Position numbers and translations under genes: made by a program. Under the pieces are notes generated by a model. The model did not search any database, had not been told where the DNA came from, and worked only from the letters and a program-made list of their open reading frames with translations. From NCBI RefSeq assembly GCF_014201195.1, contig NZ_JACHDS010000001.1:1798001-1862000 (forward strand): 64,000 nt of DNA, given 5' to 3'. Below, in pieces: positions 8,394 through 16,267 of this stretch. The stretch is from Nocardiopsis mwathae (GTDB taxonomy: Bacteria > Actinomycetota > Actinomycetes > Streptosporangiales > Streptosporangiaceae). How positions within the stretch are numbered: the stretch's first letter is position 1; each line of letters starts with the position of its first letter.

Positions 8394-9239
8394 ATGAGCA
8401 CGGGAAGGGAGAACGGGGTCCTGGGAGTGGGCACGAGCCGGAACGCCGCCGAACCGGTCATCGCGTTCGCGGGCGGCGGCCCCAGCGCCGCGCTGGTGGC
8501 CATCGCGCTGCTGCGCGCCACCACCTGGCTGCGCCTGGGCTACGAGGTGGTCCTGTTGGACGAGTACGGCCGGTACGCCCGCGGCACCTCGTGCGCGGGC
8601 GGCGACGACCGGCGGCTGGACGCGCCGGTCCGCACGCTGTCGGCCTTCCCCGACCGCCCGGCCCATCTGCTGGAGTGGGCGCGGAGCAGCGGGGTGCGGT
8701 GCAGCCCGGCCACGCACCTGCCGCGGCGGGTGTACGGCGACTACCTCGCCGCGACGCTCGCCGATACCACCGACTGGGCCTGGCCGCACGCCGCCGTCCA
8801 CCGGCGGAGCGCCCGGGTGGCCGCACTGGCGGCCGACGGGGACGGGGTGGTCCTGCACATCCGCGACGACCGTCCGGGGCGCGCGAGTGCCCGGACCCGG
8901 TCGGCCGGAACCGGAGCGGGCCCCGCCGGAGAGGAACGGCTGCGGGTGGCCGCCGCCGTCGTGGCCACCGGAGACCCGGCGGTCCACGCCCCGCCGCCCA
9001 TCGCCGGTGTGCCCGCGCAGCGTGGCGCGGCAGGGCTGGCGAGCTGCCCGCGCGGGGCACTGATCACCGTGTCGGGCGGCCCGTCGCCGTGCCTGTTCGT
9101 CGTCGGCCCGGCGCGCCGCGGGCACCGGTTCGACGCCCTCCCGCGCATCCGCGACCAGGCCGAACGCCTCGCCGGGCTGATCGCCGACACGGTGCTGCGC
9201 CGGGCCGGAACCGCGCATCGCGGGGACCCGGCCGGGTAG
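8394..9239 (+). CDS. FAD/NAD(P)-binding protein (NAD_binding_9-like), short form
   Basis: This 281-residue protein opens with a dinucleotide fold: strand, then AFAGGGPSAALVAIALLR at about residues 24-41, and an acidic strand end in VVLLDEYG. A conserved RVYGDYLAATL phrase and a later VVATGDP motif match the FAD-NAD(P)-binding family PF13454, whose members are usually 450-600 residues. The C-terminal half of the family is missing or replaced by a poorly conserved linker rich in Arg and Ala. The reading frame itself is intact. A GTG at 8427 is an alternative start. Enzymatic role unknown; it could be a reduced oxidoreductase or a decaying gene. Confidence 0.6.
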   Translation: MSTGRENGVLGVGTSRNAAEPVIAFAGGGPSAALVAIALLRATTWLRLGYEVVLLDEYGRYARGTSCAGGDDRRLDAPVRTLSAFPDRPAHLLEWARSSGVRCSPATHLPRRVYGDYLAATLADTTDWAWPHAAVHRRSARVAALAADGDGVVLHIRDDRPGRASARTRSAGTGAGPAGEERLRVAAAVVATGDPAVHAPPPIAGVPAQRGAAGLASCPRGALITVSGGPSPCLFVVGPARRGHRFDALPRIRDQAERLAGLIADTVLRRAGTAHRGDPAG

Positions 9240-9248
9240 CCGGCGCCC

Positions 9249-9638
9249 TCACTCCTGCTGGAACAGGCCGATGAGGTTGCCGCAGGTGTCGTTGAAGACG
9301 GCCTGGGTCACCGTCCCCTCCTTCGTCGGCTCCATGATGAACTCCACGCCGAGTTCGCGCATGCGCTCGTACTCGGCGTGGATGTCGTCGGTGGCCAACG
9401 AGGTCATGGGCGTTCCGGCCGCCATCATCGCCCCCTGGTACTGCCGGGCGATCCGGCTGCCGCCGGGTTCGAGGAGCAGTTCCACCCCCTCCGGTCCCCG
9501 GGGTGAGGCGACGGTGAGCCACCGGGCGTCGCCGATGGGGAAGTCCTGCTTCTTCTCGAAGCCCAGCACGTCGGTGTAGAAGGCCGGCGCCTTCTCCTGG
9601 TCGGTGACGTACACGCCGGTCAACGCGATCCTGATCAT
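9249..9638 (-). CDS. VOC (glyoxalase/bleomycin-resistance fold) family protein
   Basis: The ATG at 9638 is preferred because GGAAGG lies about eleven bases upstream; an ATG three codons earlier would sit on top of that site. The 129-residue protein has the paired beta-alpha-beta-beta-beta modules of the vicinal-oxygen-chelate fold. Phrases typical of the two modules are YVTDQEKAPAFYTDVLGFE near the start and FNDTCGNLIGLFQ at the end. The metal-ligand positions include the final acidic/Asn residues, but the substrate cannot be told. Many such proteins are uncharacterised enzymes or antibiotic-binding proteins. Confidence 0.88.
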   Translation of the reverse strand: MIRIALTGVYVTDQEKAPAFYTDVLGFEKKQDFPIGDARWLTVASPRGPEGVELLLEPGGSRIARQYQGAMMAAGTPMTSLATDDIHAEYERMRELGVEFIMEPTKEGTVTQAVFNDTCGNLIGLFQQE

Positions 9639-9762
9639 GAGGGGCATGCCCTTCCGGTCGGTGCGCGAGGAGTGATCACCGCCGAGTCCCGCACCTGCCG
9701 GTGACACCGCACGGGACGGACACGGTGCGCCCATAGGAGAGCGGACCGCCCCGCGCGGCCCC

Positions 9763-10551
9763 TCATTTCCTGCGCGCCTCGCGCTCGTAGGAGCGCAGCC
9801 GGAACGGGCGCAGCGCGGACTCGACCTGGACGGCCAGGTCCATCTTGCTGGACCCCTCCTGCCGGTCCTCGAAGTGGATCGGGATCTCCACGATCTTCTG
9901 CCCCCGCCGGTAGGCGCGGAAGTGCATCTCCACCTGGAAGCTGTAGCCGCTGCTGTGGATGCTCGGCAGGTCCAGCACCTCCAGCGCCTCGCGGCGCCAC
10001 AGCTTGAAGCCCGCCGTCACGTCGCGGACCGGCATCGCCAGGATGGCCTTGACGTAGGCGTTGGCCCACCCGCTGAGCAGGCGGCGGCGCAGACCCCAGT
10101 GTTCCGACAGGCTCCCGCCGGGAACGTAGCGGCTGCCGATGACCACCCCGGCGCCGGTGGACAGCAGGGTCCCCAGCAGCTGCGGCAGGTAGCCCGGCGG
10201 GTGGCTCAGGTCGGCGTCCATCTGGGCGACGTACTCGGCACCGTCCTCCAGTGCCCTGGTCATCCCGGCGACATAGGCGCGCCCGAGCCCGTCCTTGGCG
10301 GTGCGGTGCACGACGGTGATGCGCGGTGCGCCCGCCCCGACCTCCCCGGCGCTCGCGGCGAGCTTGTCGGCGATCTCACCGGTGCCGTCGGGAGAGCCGT
10401 CGTCCACGATCACCAGCCGCAGGTGCGGCAGGCCCAGGGCGAGGACCTGTTCGACCAGGACAGGGAGGTTGTCGGCCTCGTTGTAGGTGGGGACGACGAC
10501 GGTCACCCGGGCCTGCGACCACGGCTCGGGGAGTGTCACGGGAATCGGCAT
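9763..10551 (-). CDS. Polyprenol-phosphate mannose synthase (GT2)
   Basis: The 262-residue enzyme is a family 2 glycosyltransferase of the Dpm1/Ppm1 catalytic-domain type. It should transfer mannose from GDP-mannose to polyprenyl phosphate at the inner face of the membrane. Visible motifs are [13 protein letters not shown] near residue 18, the nucleotide-binding [10 protein letters not shown], the metal-binding DADLSHPP (DxD) near 112-119, and the family's [12 protein letters not shown] and [11 protein letters not shown] phrases. There is no membrane domain, as for stand-alone actinobacterial Ppm1 catalytic subunits; the partner Lnt-like domain is elsewhere. The product feeds protein O-mannosylation and lipomannan-type glycolipids. 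Confidence 0.92.
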   Translation of the reverse strand: MPIPVTLPEPWSQARVTVVVPTYNEADNLPVLVEQVLALGLPHLRLVIVDDGSPDGTGEIADKLAASAGEVGAGAPRITVVHRTAKDGLGRAYVAGMTRALEDGAEYVAQMDADLSHPPGYLPQLLGTLLSTGAGVVIGSRYVPGGSLSEHWGLRRRLLSGWANAYVKAILAMPVRDVTAGFKLWRREALEVLDLPSIHSSGYSFQVEMHFRAYRRGQKIVEIPIHFEDRQEGSSKMDLAVQVESALRPFRLRSYEREARRK

Positions 10552-10752
10552 ACAGCGGTCTCCAGGGGGACGGCGGTCGTGGCGGGCGGGCGTGGAACGG
10601 CCCTGCGCGCTGCCGCACCCTCCGGTACCTGCGACGCCGCCCGTGCGCCCACCCCTTACCGACCAGTATCGGACGTTGTGTCCCCGGCCGCCAGCCGGCG
10701 GCGATGGCGGCGGACGACGGCCCGGAGCCGCGGGGCGCCGAAACCCCCGCCT

Positions 10753-11559
10753 CTACTCGCCGCGGTCGACCTCCAGCACCGCGACGTGCACGAGCGTGCC
10801 CATGTCCTCCAGCGTCATCAGCACCTCGGGATCGGCGTGGTTGTCGGTGATCAGGTGCGCGATGTGCTCGGGTGCCACGGTCTGCACCATCGTGTCGGCG
10901 CCGACCTTGGTGTGGTCGGCCAGCACGATGACCTCCTCGGCGCAGCCGACCAGCGCCCGGTCGGTGCTGCCCACCGCCGGGTTGGGCGTGCTCAGCCCCC
11001 GCTCGGCGGTGACGCCGTTGCCGGACACGAACGCGCGGTGCACGCGCAGCCCGGCCAGTGACTGCTCGGCGGCGGTGCCGACCAGCGCGAGATTCGTGCT
11101 GCGCAGCGTCCCGCCGGTCACCACCACCTCCACCCCGGGTGCGGCTGCCAGGATCTCGGCGACGGGCAGCGAGTTCGTCACCACGGTGAGGTTCCGCCGC
11201 CCGACGATCTCGCGGGCCAGCGCCTCGGTGGTGGTCCCGGGGCCGAGCACGATGGCGTCGTCGTCCTGGACCAGCCGGGCGGCGGCCGCGGCGATGGCGA
11301 GTTTCTCCGGGGCGGCCGTGCCGGAGCGCTGGGTGTGGTTGTGCTCGTGGACGAGCCGACCGGGCAGAGCGGCCCCGCCGCGTCGCCGGTCGATCAGGCC
11401 CTCGGCCTCCAGCACGCGGATGTCGCGGCGCACGGTGACCTCCGAGGCGCGGACCTGGGCGGCGATGTCGCGCAGCGCCATGCTGCCGTTGGCGCGCACC
11501 AGCTCCAGGATGCGCTCCCGGCGCTCCGCCGCGAACGCGGGCCTGGTCTCCTCCGTCAT
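10753..11559 (-). CDS. DeoR/GlpR-family transcriptional repressor
   Basis: The ATG at 11559 is favoured because AGGGGGG precedes it by eight bases; an upstream GTG would overlap that site. The product is 268 residues. The N-terminal helix-turn-helix has the DeoR pattern RRERILELV...SEVTVRRDIRVLEAEGLIDRRRGGA. The C-terminal domain has the sugar-phosphate isomerase-like fold of DeoRC, with VLGPGTTTEALAREI and the later VLADHTKVG. Such repressors bind a phosphorylated sugar or similar effector. There is no neighbouring sugar catabolic operon, so the regulon is unknown. Confidence 0.9.
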   Translation of the reverse strand: MTEETRPAFAAERRERILELVRANGSMALRDIAAQVRASEVTVRRDIRVLEAEGLIDRRRGGAALPGRLVHEHNHTQRSGTAAPEKLAIAAAAARLVQDDDAIVLGPGTTTEALAREIVGRRNLTVVTNSLPVAEILAAAPGVEVVVTGGTLRSTNLALVGTAAEQSLAGLRVHRAFVSGNGVTAERGLSTPNPAVGSTDRALVGCAEEVIVLADHTKVGADTMVQTVAPEHIAHLITDNHADPEVLMTLEDMGTLVHVAVLEVDRGE

Positions 11560-11636
11560 CCCTGTGTCCCCCCTGATCACGCCGGGCCTTCGGCTCGATC
11601 ATAGGGCGGGACCGGGGGGCCGCTCTTCTCAGGCTC

Positions 11637-11807
11637 TCATCCGAGGTGGACGCCGTGGGCGTGCGACGAGCGGTCGACCTCCTCGTCGTCGGCCTGTTCG
11701 GCGTCGCCGGCATCGCCCGCCCCGGCCAGCAGTGCCGTCATGAACAGTCCGACGAGTAGAGCGAACATCGCCAGAGACCCGATACCGAACATCACCATGA
11801 TGGACAC
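11637..11807 (-). CDS. Small single-pass membrane protein (56 aa)
   Basis: A GTG at 11807 follows AAGGAGG by five bases, the strongest ribosome binding site in this stretch. The predicted 56-residue product has one hydrophobic segment (MVMFGIGSLAMFALLVGLFMTA, about residues 4-25) followed by an acidic tail ending in a His-containing stretch. I do not recognise a family. The strong ribosome binding site and the clean membrane/acidic-tail layout argue for a real gene. The neighbours, two DeoR regulators, give no hint of function. Confidence 0.6.
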   Translation of the reverse strand: MSIMVMFGIGSLAMFALLVGLFMTALLAGAGDAGDAEQADDEEVDRSSHAHGVHLG

Positions 11808-11954
11808 GGGGGCCTCCTTGGGGGACGGACCGACCTGCCTCCCCGGCCCCGGCGGCACGGACCGCACCACCGGGCACCCGGGGTCTGGAGAACGGATTCC
11901 CAACGGGACCGGCGGTTACACCTCATCGGACGCACCCGGTGCGGTGCGTGACCG

Positions 11955-13193
11955 TCACCTCACCGGGCGCAGCGCTCCGGCCATTCCCGCCATGAGCAGG
12001 GCCAGCAGGGCGGGCAGCGCCAGTGCGACGCCGAGTCCGCAGAGGTGGGCCAGGGCGCCGATCAGCACCGGACCGCTGAGCAGGCCGACGTAGCCCGCGG
12101 CCGCGACCCGGCTCAGGTTGCGTCCGGCGCGCAGCGGATCGAGCGCGGCCGCGGCGGTGAAGGCCTGCGGGACGATGCACGACAGGCCCGCCCCCATCAG
12201 CCCGAACCCGGCGACGGCCGCCCACGGCACCGGGACCAGCAGCGCCGCCCCCAGTCCGGCCGCCGCCAGCAGTCCGCCGCCGCGCACCACGGTCGCGGGG
12301 CCGAACGCGGCGCTGAGCCGGTCACCGACGAGCCGCCCGGCGGCCATCGTGGCGGAGAAGACGGCGAAAGCGCCGGCGGCGACCGCGGCGGAGCTCCCCA
12401 TCGTGTCGTGCAGGTAGACGCTGGACCAGTCGAGTGCGGCGCCCTCGCCGAGGAAGGCGGCGAACGCGACGAAGCCGAACAGCAGGAGCTTCGGCGCCCA
12501 TGCCGCAGGGGGGACGGGCGCGGGGGGACCGGCCTCGACCGCCCCGGCGGCGGGCGGTGCGGATGCGGCGTCGGGCCCGGCCAGCAGGCCCCGCCGCACC
12601 GCCACCGACACCGCGGCCATGACCGACGCGACGCCCCAGAAGTGGGCGGCCGGACCCACACCGGCCTGGGCGGCCAGCGCGCCGATCCCGGCCCCGGCGA
12701 ATCCGCCGAACGAGAACGCCGCGTGGAACGAGGCCATGATGGGACGGCCGTAGAGCCGCTCGACCCGGGCGGCGTGCACGTTCATCGGGACGTCGAGCAT
12801 GCCGTGCCCGGCGCCCAATGCGAACAGCGCGGCGAAGAGGAGGGGCAGCGAGTCGGCGTGACCCGGCGCCGCGAGCGCGAGGCTGCCCGCGACCGCCGCC
12901 GGGAGGATGACGGCGGCGCTGCCGAAGCGGTCGCTCAGCCGACCGGCGGCCTGCATGGCGGCGAGCGCGCCGAGGGCCAGGCCGAGCAGGCCGATGCTCA
13001 GCCGCCCGTCGTCGAGGCCGGTCTGTGCCTTCACCGCGGGGACGCGGGCCGCCCACGTCGCGATGATCAGCCCGGCGATGAAGAAGTACGCGGCCACGGC
13101 GCCGCGTGCGCGGCGCAGTCGGCGGTCGGGGCGGGCGGCGGAGGGGCCGCTGCCGTGCCCGGTGGACGGGGCGGATGCGGAGGCGTCAGGCAC
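11955..13193 (-). CDS. MFS transporter, YbjJ/fucose-permease-like
   Basis: This 412-residue protein has 12 hydrophobic segments and the phrase ATWAARVPAVKAQTGLDDGRL-like in helix 1, typical of the YbjJ/FucP-related permeases. It starts with GTG inside the last codons of the upstream DeoR gene (an 8-base overlap), so translation is coupled. The pairing suggests uptake or efflux of a sugar-like molecule under control of that repressor. The substrate is not readable. The central loop is Ala/Pro rich and poorly conserved. Confidence 0.88.
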   Translation of the reverse strand: MPDASASAPSTGHGSGPSAARPDRRLRRARGAVAAYFFIAGLIIATWAARVPAVKAQTGLDDGRLSIGLLGLALGALAAMQAAGRLSDRFGSAAVILPAAVAGSLALAAPGHADSLPLLFAALFALGAGHGMLDVPMNVHAARVERLYGRPIMASFHAAFSFGGFAGAGIGALAAQAGVGPAAHFWGVASVMAAVSVAVRRGLLAGPDAASAPPAAGAVEAGPPAPVPPAAWAPKLLLFGFVAFAAFLGEGAALDWSSVYLHDTMGSSAAVAAGAFAVFSATMAAGRLVGDRLSAAFGPATVVRGGGLLAAAGLGAALLVPVPWAAVAGFGLMGAGLSCIVPQAFTAAAALDPLRAGRNLSRVAAAGYVGLLSGPVLIGALAHLCGLGVALALPALLALLMAGMAGALRPVR

Positions 13194-13953
13194 GGACGAC
13201 CGTCACCCCCGCCGCCTGGAGGTCGGCCACGATGCCGTCGGGGGCGGCGGAGTCGGTGACCAGGGTGTCGATGGCGGTGACGGGGCCGACGCGGCCCATC
13301 GTCACCTGCCCGAGCTTGGTGGAGTCGGCGGCCAGGACGGTGCGCCGGGACGACCGCATGGCGGCGCGTTCGACCGCGACCTCGCCGAGGTCGTGGGCGG
13401 TGATGCCGTCGCCGACCGTGATCCCGCAGCAGCCCAGCACGGCGACGTCGAAACGCACCGCGTCCAGGGATGCCTCGGCCAGGGGTCCGTGCAGGCTGAG
13501 CTCGGTGGGGCGGACCTCGCCCCCGGCCATCAGGACCTTGGTCGCGCGGTCCGCGCTCAGCAGCTGGGCGGCCTGCAGCCCCAGGGGCATCACGGTGATG
13601 GCCCGCCCCGCCAGGACACGGGCGACCTCGGCCGCGGTGGTTCCGCCGCCGAGGACCACGGCGCTACCGGGGCCGATCAGCTCGCCGACGGCGGCGGCGA
13701 TGCGCCTCTTGGCCTCGGCCGACTGGCGCTCGCGCAGTGCGTAGGGGGCCTCCTGGCCGCGCGGGACCAGGCTGACGGCGCCGCCGCGCACCCGCCGCAG
13801 CACGCCCTGGGCGGCGAGCTGGTCGAGGTCGCGGCGGATGGTCATCTCGGAGTGGTCGGTGAGTTCGGCGAGCTCGGTGACGGTCACCTCGCCGGTCTCC
13901 CGCAGCCGGGAGACGATCAGATCGGTTCTGTCCGCACTGTCCATGCCGCCCAT
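13186..13953 (-). CDS. DeoR-family repressor of the MFS gene
   Basis: The 255-residue regulator has an N-terminal DeoR helix-turn-helix (DHSEMTIRRDLDQLAAQGVLRRVRGGA) and a DeoRC domain with VVLGGGTTAAEVARVL and LAADSTKLG. It is the first gene of a two-gene unit with the MFS transporter. An ATG three codons in (13944) is an alternative start; neither has a good ribosome binding site, so the transcript may be leaderless. Palindromic and directly repeated ATGTTCGA-type sites lie immediately upstream and may be its operators. Confidence 0.9.
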   Translation of the reverse strand: MGGMDSADRTDLIVSRLRETGEVTVTELAELTDHSEMTIRRDLDQLAAQGVLRRVRGGAVSLVPRGQEAPYALRERQSAEAKRRIAAAVGELIGPGSAVVLGGGTTAAEVARVLAGRAITVMPLGLQAAQLLSADRATKVLMAGGEVRPTELSLHGPLAEASLDAVRFDVAVLGCCGITVGDGITAHDLGEVAVERAAMRSSRRTVLAADSTKLGQVTMGRVGPVTAIDTLVTDSAAPDGIVADLQAAGVTVVRA

Positions 13954-13965
13954 TCAAACACATAT

Positions 13966-14014
13966 CATGTTCGATGTCGGGAAAAACTATCGTTATCCAT
14001 GTTCGAAGGAACAT
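13966..14014. promoter_or_regulatory. Candidate DeoR operator cluster
   Basis: CATGTTCGA occurs at 13966-13974 and again at 13998-14006, 32 bp apart, about three helical turns. The second copy is part of a perfect palindrome: ATGTTC (13999-14004), GAAG, GAACAT (14009-14014). The sites fill the short AT-richer gap between the divergent DeoR gene and the phosphopantetheinyl transferase gene. Binding by the DeoR protein is inference. Confidence 0.5.
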
Positions 14015-14061
14015 CGGGGTCGGGTGTGCCGCGGGCGCGGACGACCCGCCACAATGGGGGC

Positions 14062-14799
14062 GTGACGAAACCGACCTGTGACGTGTGGTGGGCGGAACCG
14101 GCCCAGGCGCACCCCGGCCTGCTCGACCTGCTCGACGAGGAGGAGCGCGCCCGCCACGCGCGCTTCCGCCTCGCGGCCGACCGCGACCGCTACGCGGTGG
14201 CCCACGCCCTGGCCCGGCTCGTCTGCGCCCGCCGCGCCGGGTGCGCACCGCAGGAGGTGCGCTTCACCCTGCACTGCAGGAACTGCGAGTCGCGCCGGGA
14301 GCCGCGCACCGAGCCGCACGGCAAGCCGCGCCCCGCCGGGCCGGCGCTCGGCCTGGAGATCTCGATCAGCCACTCCGGCGACCGGGTCGCACTCGCCGTG
14401 TCCGACGGGGTCGAGGTGGGGGTCGACGTCGAGGCGGTCGCGCCCGACCGGGACATCGACCGGCTGGCCTCCTACACGCTCACCGAGAAGGAGCTCGCGG
14501 CCTGGCACGCCTTGCCCGGCGCCGAGCGCACCGCCGGCTTCTTCCGGTACTGGGCGCGCAAGGAGGCCCTGCTCAAGGCGACCGGGGACGGACTGTCGGC
14601 CGGGCTCGGCAGTGTCGGGGTCACGGGGCCGGGCGACCCGGCGGGTCTGGTCGCCTGGAGCGCGCCGAAAGCGCCCGCCGACGTGTGGCTGACCGACCTG
14701 GACGCCGGGGCCGACTACCGCGCGGCGCTGGCGGTGCTGGCCCCCGGCCCGGTCGCCCTCGCCATGCACCGGGCCGCCCCGCTGCTGGCCGCCGGGTAG
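14062..14799 (+). CDS. 4'-phosphopantetheinyl transferase, Sfp type
   Basis: Starting at GTG 14062 gives 245 residues. The enzyme transfers phosphopantetheine from CoA to a serine of carrier proteins. Conserved motifs are ISISHSGD at about 100-107, VGVDVEAV at 119-126 with the magnesium-binding Asp and Glu, and WARKEALLKATGDGL at 164-178. Sfp-type enzymes usually serve polyketide or nonribosomal peptide carrier proteins; none lies in this window, so it acts in trans. A CACAAT hexamer ends six bases before the GTG and there is no spaced ribosome binding site, which fits a leaderless transcript. A CRNC loop at 72-75 is a local insertion. Confidence 0.93.
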   Translation: MTKPTCDVWWAEPAQAHPGLLDLLDEEERARHARFRLAADRDRYAVAHALARLVCARRAGCAPQEVRFTLHCRNCESRREPRTEPHGKPRPAGPALGLEISISHSGDRVALAVSDGVEVGVDVEAVAPDRDIDRLASYTLTEKELAAWHALPGAERTAGFFRYWARKEALLKATGDGLSAGLGSVGVTGPGDPAGLVAWSAPKAPADVWLTDLDAGADYRAALAVLAPGPVALAMHRAAPLLAAG

Positions 14800-14818
14800 C
14801 GCCGCTACCCGGATCCGG

Positions 14819-15487
14819 TCAGGCGGCCAGCGCGAGGGCGACGCCGAAGGCGGTCAGCGCGACGCCGCTGCCCAGTTCGATGCCCTGGCGGACCCGGCGG
14901 CGGCGCAGGAACTCGGTCAGGCGGGTGATCGACAGGATGTAGATCAGCCACCACGCCCCCGTCACCAGCACCACGATGGAGCCCAGCACCGCCGTCTGCA
15001 GGGTGGCGTCGGCGGGGGAGTCGATGAACTGCGGCAGCGCGGTGAGGAAGAACGCCAGCGGCTTGGGGTTGAGCACGTTGTTGAGCAGGCCCTGCCAGAA
15101 CGGGGCGCCGCCGTGCACCCCCGTGCCCTCGGTCGGCTCTCCCTCCCCGCCGGAGGCCGGGTCGGCGGCCTGGACGAGGGTGCCCGCGCGCCATCGCCGC
15201 CGGAGCCGCACCAGCGCGCTGGTGCCCAGGTAGATGAGGTAGGCCGCGCCCGCCAGGCGCAGCACCGTGACGAGCGTCGGGTTGGCCGCGATGAGCACGG
15301 TCAGCCCGGCCGCGGCCAGGGCCGCCCAGGCCGACATGCCCAGCACGCAGCCTGCGGCCGTCGCGAAGCCGGTGCGGCGTCCCCCGGTGAGGGTGTTGCG
15401 GGTGACCAGGACGAAGTCCGGTCCGGGTAGGACCACGATCAACACCGTGGTGAGGGTGAAGAGGAGCAGGTGCTCCGGCTGTGGCAT
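14819..15487 (-). CDS. LysE-family amino-acid exporter
   Basis: The ATG at 15487 has GGGAGGG seven bases upstream and gives 222 residues. The six-helix membrane protein shows the RhtB/LysE signature VLPGPDFVLVTRNTLTGG near residue 20-37 and GFATAAGCVLGMSAW in the next helix. The conserved LNPKPLAFFLTALPQF phrase lies in the middle. It exports amino acids or derivatives by proton exchange. The divergent Lrp/AsnC gene 150 bases away is the usual regulator of such exporters, activated by the transported amino acid. Confidence 0.93.
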   Translation of the reverse strand: MPQPEHLLLFTLTTVLIVVLPGPDFVLVTRNTLTGGRRTGFATAAGCVLGMSAWAALAAAGLTVLIAANPTLVTVLRLAGAAYLIYLGTSALVRLRRRWRAGTLVQAADPASGGEGEPTEGTGVHGGAPFWQGLLNNVLNPKPLAFFLTALPQFIDSPADATLQTAVLGSIVVLVTGAWWLIYILSITRLTEFLRRRRVRQGIELGSGVALTAFGVALALAA

Positions 15488-15638
15488 GGCGGATCCCTCC
15501 CATCGGGTGAGCTGCGTCACCGCTGCGGCCTGCGACACGACGAAACGACCGGGAGGTCCCGGTCGTTTCACGGCAAGAACAGCTCAATTATGTTGAGTTA
15601 TCGGTCTATATGGCAAACTGCCGTGATATCTTCGGACC

Positions 15639-16118
15639 ATGGCCGATAATCTGCGTCTTGATTCGACCGACCTGGAGATTCTGCGGGTTCTGCAGAACGA
15701 TGCACGGATCACCAACCGCGAACTCGCCGCCACCGTGGGCATTGCGGCCTCCACCTGCCTGGACCGCGTCAACCGGATGCGCGAGGGCGGCGTCATCCTG
15801 GGCTACCGCCTCCAGGTTTCGCCCGAGGCTCTGGGGCGCCCCATCCAGGCATTCCTCACCATCCGCGCCCAGCACCGCCGCGAACTGCTCGCCTCCCTGG
15901 CCGAGCACATCCGCTCCCAGCCCGAGACCCGCGCGCTCTACCACCTGGCCGGGCGCGACGACTTCCTGGTCCTGGTGGCCGCCGAGAGCGTCGCCGACCT
16001 GCAGCGGCTCGTCATCGACGAGCTCACCTGCCGACCGGAGATCACCCAGGTGCAGACGACTCTGGTGTTCCAGGAGTGGGAGGGCGGCCCGCTGCTCCCG
16101 CCCGGCGCGCGGGCCTGA
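15639..16118 (+). CDS. Lrp/AsnC-family regulator of the LysE exporter
   Basis: The 159-residue protein has an N-terminal helix-turn-helix (LDSTDLEILRVLQNDARITNREL...STCLDRVNRM) and a C-terminal RAM ligand-binding domain with HLAGRDDFLVLV. It lies divergent to the LysE gene. The shared 151-bp gap is the most AT-rich stretch nearby, around 15585-15630, and holds TATATG and GATATC hexamers. The ATG lacks a clear ribosome binding site. By analogy with LysG/Lrp systems it senses an amino acid and turns on export. Confidence 0.93.
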   Translation: MADNLRLDSTDLEILRVLQNDARITNRELAATVGIAASTCLDRVNRMREGGVILGYRLQVSPEALGRPIQAFLTIRAQHRRELLASLAEHIRSQPETRALYHLAGRDDFLVLVAAESVADLQRLVIDELTCRPEITQVQTTLVFQEWEGGPLLPPGARA

Positions 16119-16134
16119 CCGCGCAGACGTGTGC

Positions 16135-16152
16135 GGGTGACCGGCGTCACCC
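16135..16152. promoter_or_regulatory. Perfect inverted repeat between Lrp and TetR genes
   Basis: GGGTGAC (16135-16141) and GTCACCC (16146-16152) flank CGGC. It could be a terminator stem for the Lrp gene or an operator for the following TetR gene; position fits either. Confidence 0.35.
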
Positions 16153-16267
16153 TCGCCCGGGGCGCGTCCCGGTCTATTGTGTGCACGTGGCCCCCGCACC
16201 GGGGCCCTCGGAGAACACGACCCGACCGGGTCGCACAGCGGCAGAACAGTGACAGAAAGGCCGTGCC

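Noticed and set aside
6772-14799. A biosynthetic gene cluster suggested by an MFS pump plus an Sfp-type transferase
   Set aside because: No carrier-protein, ketosynthase, condensation or tailoring genes lie between or around them.
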